Shown here: positions 60,956-64,000 of the stretch, one piece after another
Layout: every line of letters starts with the position of its first letter
Position numbering within the stretch: the first letter of the stretch is position 1
NCBI GenBank assembly: GCA_023393455.1
Contig: JAEWLJ010000029.1
Coordinates: 1 to 64,000 of the forward strand
Origin: Methanobacteriota archaeon
GTDB lineage: Archaea; Halobacteriota; Methanomicrobia; Methanomicrobiales; Methanoculleaceae
DNA: 64,000 bases
Direction: 5' to 3'
The notes under the pieces: generated by a model
What the model saw: only the letters and a program-made list of their open reading frames with translations
Database searches by the model: none
Told to the model about the DNA's origin: nothing
Program-made: the position numbers and the translations under genes

Positions 60956-61806
60956 CCCGTGCCGGGGCCCCGGCGCCGGACGATGCTCCCTTCCACCGCC
61001 TCGCCCTGCAGCGTTATCGTCTTCTCGGCCACCGGGATCTCAATCTTTGCGCGTTTCAGGGCCTCGTCCACGATGTAGCGCACCCCGCTGCAGCAGGGCA
61101 CCTCCATGTGCAGGACGGTGATCGACCGGACCGTGTGCCGCGAGAAGATATCGGCGAGTTTCGTGATGTATCCCTCGGTATCCGCATCCAGTTTCGGGCA
61201 GAAGATGAGCAGGATCTTCCCCTGCAGGAAGTCCCGGTGAAACTCGGGGTAGGCGAAGGGGACACAGTCGCCGGAGACGAGGAGATCCGCATCGTCGAAG
61301 TAGGAGGCAGCGGGGTTGACGAGCGTCAGCTGGACCGGCCACTGCCGGAGTTCCGACTCGATCCGTGCGGCCTGTCCCGCACTTCCGGCCTCTTCCCGCT
61401 GAAGGCTCCTTGCCACGGTGCCCGGGCATGCTGCGGGGGCGGCGGGAGTCTCATGCGGGGGAACCGGGATCTCGTGGGCGTTCAGGTACTCGAGCGCCCG
61501 GTGGTAGAGGGCCTCCTCCCCGTGGCCGAGGAGATGCTCCAGGTGTGCCTTGACGACACCCATCCCCTGCGGGACAATCTTCTCCATCACCGCCTCCTCG
61601 CTATAGGGTCCGGCCTCCCGCTCGACGACGCAGATCGCCCCTTCCGGGCATGTCCCTATGCAGGCGCCGAGCCCATCACAGAAGAGGTCGCTCACGAGCC
61701 GTGCCTTTCCGTCGATTATCTGGAGCGCTCCTTCCGGGCAGTCCGGTATGCAGAGCCCGCACCCGGTGCATTTCTCCTCGTCGATATCGATGATCTTTCG
61801 CTTCAT
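60937..61806 (-). CDS. 4Fe-4S ferredoxin-type protein with C-terminal domain
   Basis: 289 aa. Two cluster motifs at the N-terminus: CTGCGLCIPDCPEGAL and CDGLGACIGTCPEGAI. A linker, then a domain of about 150 residues (VQLTLVNPAASYFDDADLLVSGDCVPFAYPEFH; ILLIFCPKLDADTEGYITKLADIF; MEVPCCSGVRYIVDEAL), containing cysteines in SGDC, FCPK and PCCSG. Electron carrier or subunit of an unknown oxidoreductase. ATG giving MKRKIID used; MSA 9 nt upstream is possible. Confidence 0.85.
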   Translation of the reverse strand: MKRKIIDIDEEKCTGCGLCIPDCPEGALQIIDGKARLVSDLFCDGLGACIGTCPEGAICVVEREAGPYSEEAVMEKIVPQGMGVVKAHLEHLLGHGEEALYHRALEYLNAHEIPVPPHETPAAPAACPGTVARSLQREEAGSAGQAARIESELRQWPVQLTLVNPAASYFDDADLLVSGDCVPFAYPEFHRDFLQGKILLIFCPKLDADTEGYITKLADIFSRHTVRSITVLHMEVPCCSGVRYIVDEALKRAKIEIPVAEKTITLQGEAVEGSIVRRRGPGTGHRREM

Positions 61807-61898
61807 GGCAGACATCCCCGTAACGGTTTCCGTTCAGTATCCTTGGCACCGTTTCTTAACAAGGTATCGCACGAAAGCAGTTATCCCCGAACAAAACG

Positions 61899-63215
61899 AT
61901 GGTTACAGTAATGTCACCCCCGCCGGCCCGCTATCCCGCACCCGCGTTCGATGTCTTCAACGTCTACTTCGAGCGGGTCTACGACCCCTCTATGCACGTC
62001 GTCTTCAGCCTCGACGGCGAAGTCGACGCCGGGGCCCTGCGGGAGGCGACGATGAGGGTGGTCGCCTCCGACCCCTACATCAGGTCCCGCTACGCAGAAG
62101 TTGACGACCGGCCGGTCTGGGAGGAGATCCCGGAGAGTGGATGGGAAAGAGCGTTCGTCCTCACCCGGGGCGGCGCCGACGAGCCTCTCACGACGCCACC
62201 CCCGCCGCTCGACGTCCGTTCCGGCCCGCAGGTGCGGGTCAACCTCTACCGGAGAGCGGCGGGGGACGTCGTGGCCGTCACCTGCCACCATGGCTTCTGC
62301 GACGTAGCCGGCGCCCTCACCCTCGCCCGAGAGATCTTTGCCGTCTACCGGGGAATCGTGGATGACCCCGAGTTCCGACCGCCGGCCCGCGCTCCTTATG
62401 AGCGGAGCACGAAGAGAGTCCTTGCGCTCTACTCCGAGGAGGAGCGGCGGCAGGCGCTCGCGGAGGAGGAGCCGTTCGTCGACCGGTGGCGCTTTCCGGT
62501 CGAGCGGACCGGGAGGGGGACGCCCCATATCGCCCGCCGGACGCTCGCCCCGGAACGGCTCGCCCGGATAAAGGCGTTCGGGAGAGAGCACGGCGCTACG
62601 GTGAACGACGTCCTGATCGCTGCGTTCTTCCTCGCCCTTGCGAAGATCCGGGACGACCCCTCCGACCGGGGAGCGCCCCGGTCGATCCTGACCTCGGCCG
62701 ATCTGCGGAGGAAGTATCCCGGCCTCTACGACGACGCCCTGCTCACAAACCTCTCCGTCGCCTATGAGGCCACCCTCTCCGCCGGGGAAGGGGCACGGCT
62801 CCCGGATATCATCGGCCAGGTGACGTCGATAACGGCCCGCAAAAAATCAGGGAGCCTCGGCCTCGCGACCATCCTCTTTTACGAAGAGATCATGGCCGGC
62901 GGGATGCCGGCGGTGCGGACGTTCTTTGATCAGATGATCGAGCGGTATGAGGCGTCCGCCCATAAAAACCCGGTCTTCTCGAACCTCGGCATCTTCGATG
63001 CCGGCGACTATCTCCCGGTCCCGGGGAAGGACGGTTCGATGCTCGAACTCCGGGAGATCCAGTACCTCCCCTGCGTATGCTGGCCGTACGGATTCTTGAT
63101 GATCGCCTCCACCTTCCGCGACCGCCTGACCCTCGCGGCGGCCTACGAGGAAGGGCCATACCCGACGGCGACCGTGGAGCGGTTCCTCGAGTACGTGGAC
63201 GAATACCTCCCGTGA
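61899..63215 (+). CDS. Condensation-domain-like acyltransferase
   Basis: 438 aa. Resembles the condensation/alcohol acetyltransferase superfamily: the active-site motif HHxxxDxxG reads CHHGFCDVAGALTLAREIF (about residues 128-145), and a later DVLIAAFFLALAKI and TSADLRRKYPG segment plus SNLGIFDAGDY match the second half of the fold. No carrier-protein or adenylation gene is nearby, so it may acylate a small alcohol or lipid. ATG at 61899 used; the ATG at 61911 is the alternative. Confidence 0.75.
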   Translation: MVTVMSPPPARYPAPAFDVFNVYFERVYDPSMHVVFSLDGEVDAGALREATMRVVASDPYIRSRYAEVDDRPVWEEIPESGWERAFVLTRGGADEPLTTPPPPLDVRSGPQVRVNLYRRAAGDVVAVTCHHGFCDVAGALTLAREIFAVYRGIVDDPEFRPPARAPYERSTKRVLALYSEEERRQALAEEEPFVDRWRFPVERTGRGTPHIARRTLAPERLARIKAFGREHGATVNDVLIAAFFLALAKIRDDPSDRGAPRSILTSADLRRKYPGLYDDALLTNLSVAYEATLSAGEGARLPDIIGQVTSITARKKSGSLGLATILFYEEIMAGGMPAVRTFFDQMIERYEASAHKNPVFSNLGIFDAGDYLPVPGKDGSMLELREIQYLPCVCWPYGFLMIASTFRDRLTLAAAYEEGPYPTATVERFLEYVDEYLP

Positions 63216-63363
63216 GGCGCGCAACGTCCCGCAGCCCGCCCTCCCGGCATCGGGTTGTGCAGACCGGCCCGACAGGGTTAAATCTGACCGGGGCAAGTCT
63301 ACAACAAACCAATTATCCACACCCCGTTCTACCCGTAAACTACAGAGAAATGAGGCGTAACCG

Positions 63364-64000
63364 ATGGAGAACAAGAAGAAACTGACCACTGCTGCCGGCG
63401 CACCCGTGCCAGACAACCAGAACGCCATGACCGCGGGTCCCCGCGGCCCCATGCTGATGCAGGACGTCTGGTACCAGGAGAAACTCGCCCACTTCAACCG
63501 GGAGGTTATCCCGGAACGGCGGATGCATGCCAAGGGGTCGGGGGCGTTCGGCACGTTCACCGTCACCCACGACATCACCCGGTACACGAAAGCGAAGATC
63601 TTCTCGGAAGTGGGCAAGAAGACCGAGGCCTTCGTCCGCTTCTCGACCGTCGCGGGCGAACGCGGTGCGGCCGACGCGGAACGCGACATCCGCGGCTTTG
63701 CCATGAAGTTCTACACCGAAGAAGGGAACTGGGACCTGGTCGGAAACAACACGCCCGTCTTCTTCATACGCGACCCCCACAAGTTTCCTGACCTCAACCG
63801 CGCCGTCAAGCGCGACCCGAAGACGAACATGCGGTCCGCAAAGAACAACTGGGACTTCTGGACATCCCTTCCCGAATCGCTCCACCAGGTGACGATCACC
63901 ATGAGCGACCGCGGGATCCCCTTCTCCTACCGCCACATGCACGGCTTTGGCAGCCACGCCTACAGCATGATCAACGCGCGAGACGAGCGCGTCTGGGTCA
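63364..64000 (+). CDS. katA: Catalase (haem), partial at the window end
   Basis: First 212 codons only; the gene runs off the window. Monofunctional haem catalase: the active-site His is in ERRMHAKGSGAFG, Asn in GNNTPVFFIRDPHKFPD, and RFSTVAGERGAADAERDIRGFAMKFY is conserved. Converts hydrogen peroxide to water and oxygen, important in an anaerobe exposed to air. GAGG 8 nt upstream supports the ATG. Confidence 0.95.
   Translation, partial: MENKKKLTTAAGAPVPDNQNAMTAGPRGPMLMQDVWYQEKLAHFNREVIPERRMHAKGSGAFGTFTVTHDITRYTKAKIFSEVGKKTEAFVRFSTVAGERGAADAERDIRGFAMKFYTEEGNWDLVGNNTPVFFIRDPHKFPDLNRAVKRDPKTNMRSAKNNWDFWTSLPESLHQVTITMSDRGIPFSYRHMHGFGSHAYSMINARDERVWV

Noticed and set aside
1..64000. CRISPR array, tRNA or rRNA genes
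   Set aside because: No regularly spaced short repeats and no tRNA-like T-arm plus acceptor pairing were seen by eye. A covariance-model search would settle the tRNA question.

Overview
This 64 kb window is a GC-rich stretch of a methanogenic archaeon, most likely a Methanoculleus-like member of the Methanomicrobiales. Pointers are a complete archaellum operon in the G-F-H-I-J order, an archaeal che cluster with cheF, aIF5A, ABCE1, pelota, an archaeal NEMF/RqcH protein, an F420-dependent luciferase-like oxidoreductase, DUF1673-type membrane proteins and several genes with archaeal TATA boxes close to the start codon. The genus is inferred from gene content alone. I saw no tRNA or rRNA gene, CRISPR array, transposase or replication origin.

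Layout. 0.4-3 kb: minus-strand unit of an ACT-domain protein, homoserine dehydrogenase and a winged-helix protein with a TiaS-like domain. 3.1-5.5 kb: inositol/fructose bisphosphatase, NAD kinase and a DUF169 protein, divergent from aIF5A and agmatinase (5.6-6.8 kb). 7-18.3 kb: motility. A lone anchored surface protein is followed by two archaellins, a 1.1 kb gene-free gap, and arlC/D/E-arlG-arlF-arlH-arlI-arlJ, plus an unnamed acidic membrane protein and cheF. 18.3-24 kb: cheY-cheB-cheA-cheC-cheD and a secreted beta-propeller. cheW, cheR and receptors are not here. 24.3-30 kb: ribosome recycling and rescue (ABCE1, small EMC6-like membrane protein, pelota, RqcH). 30.5-38.3 kb: FKBP-type isomerase, AAA/STAND-like ATPase, CYTH phosphatase/cyclase, metallophosphoesterase, B12/radical SAM protein, PRC-barrel protein, and a two-gene operon of bacterial-type phosphoglycerate kinase and phosphofructokinase. 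38.4-49 kb: accessory metabolism (alcohol dehydrogenase, FMN protein, alpha/alpha-barrel protein, F420 oxidoreductase, ABC ATPase), a four-gene HTH regulator plus DUF1673 operon, and an Fe-S aldo/keto reductase preceded by what looks like a deleted TetR gene. 49-64 kb: secreted hydrolases, an orphan PAS histidine kinase, a Na+/H+ antiporter with a nearby duplicated fragment, AI-2E transporter, cupin, 3-methyladenine glycosylase, ferredoxin, a condensation-domain-like acyltransferase and the start of a catalase.

Across the window lie four copies of an intergenic GC-rich element with imperfect terminal inverted repeats (about 62-247, 24101-24198, 26805-27003 and 30162-30294). Three of them surround the ribosome-rescue genes. 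The items I consider most worth a second look are this repeat family, the HTH/DUF1673 operon with a palindrome at its probable transcription start, the bacterial-type pgk-pfk operon, the TetR remnant with an intact palindrome, and the unnamed membrane gene inside the archaellum operon. All functional calls come from reading motifs and family resemblance; no database search was run.
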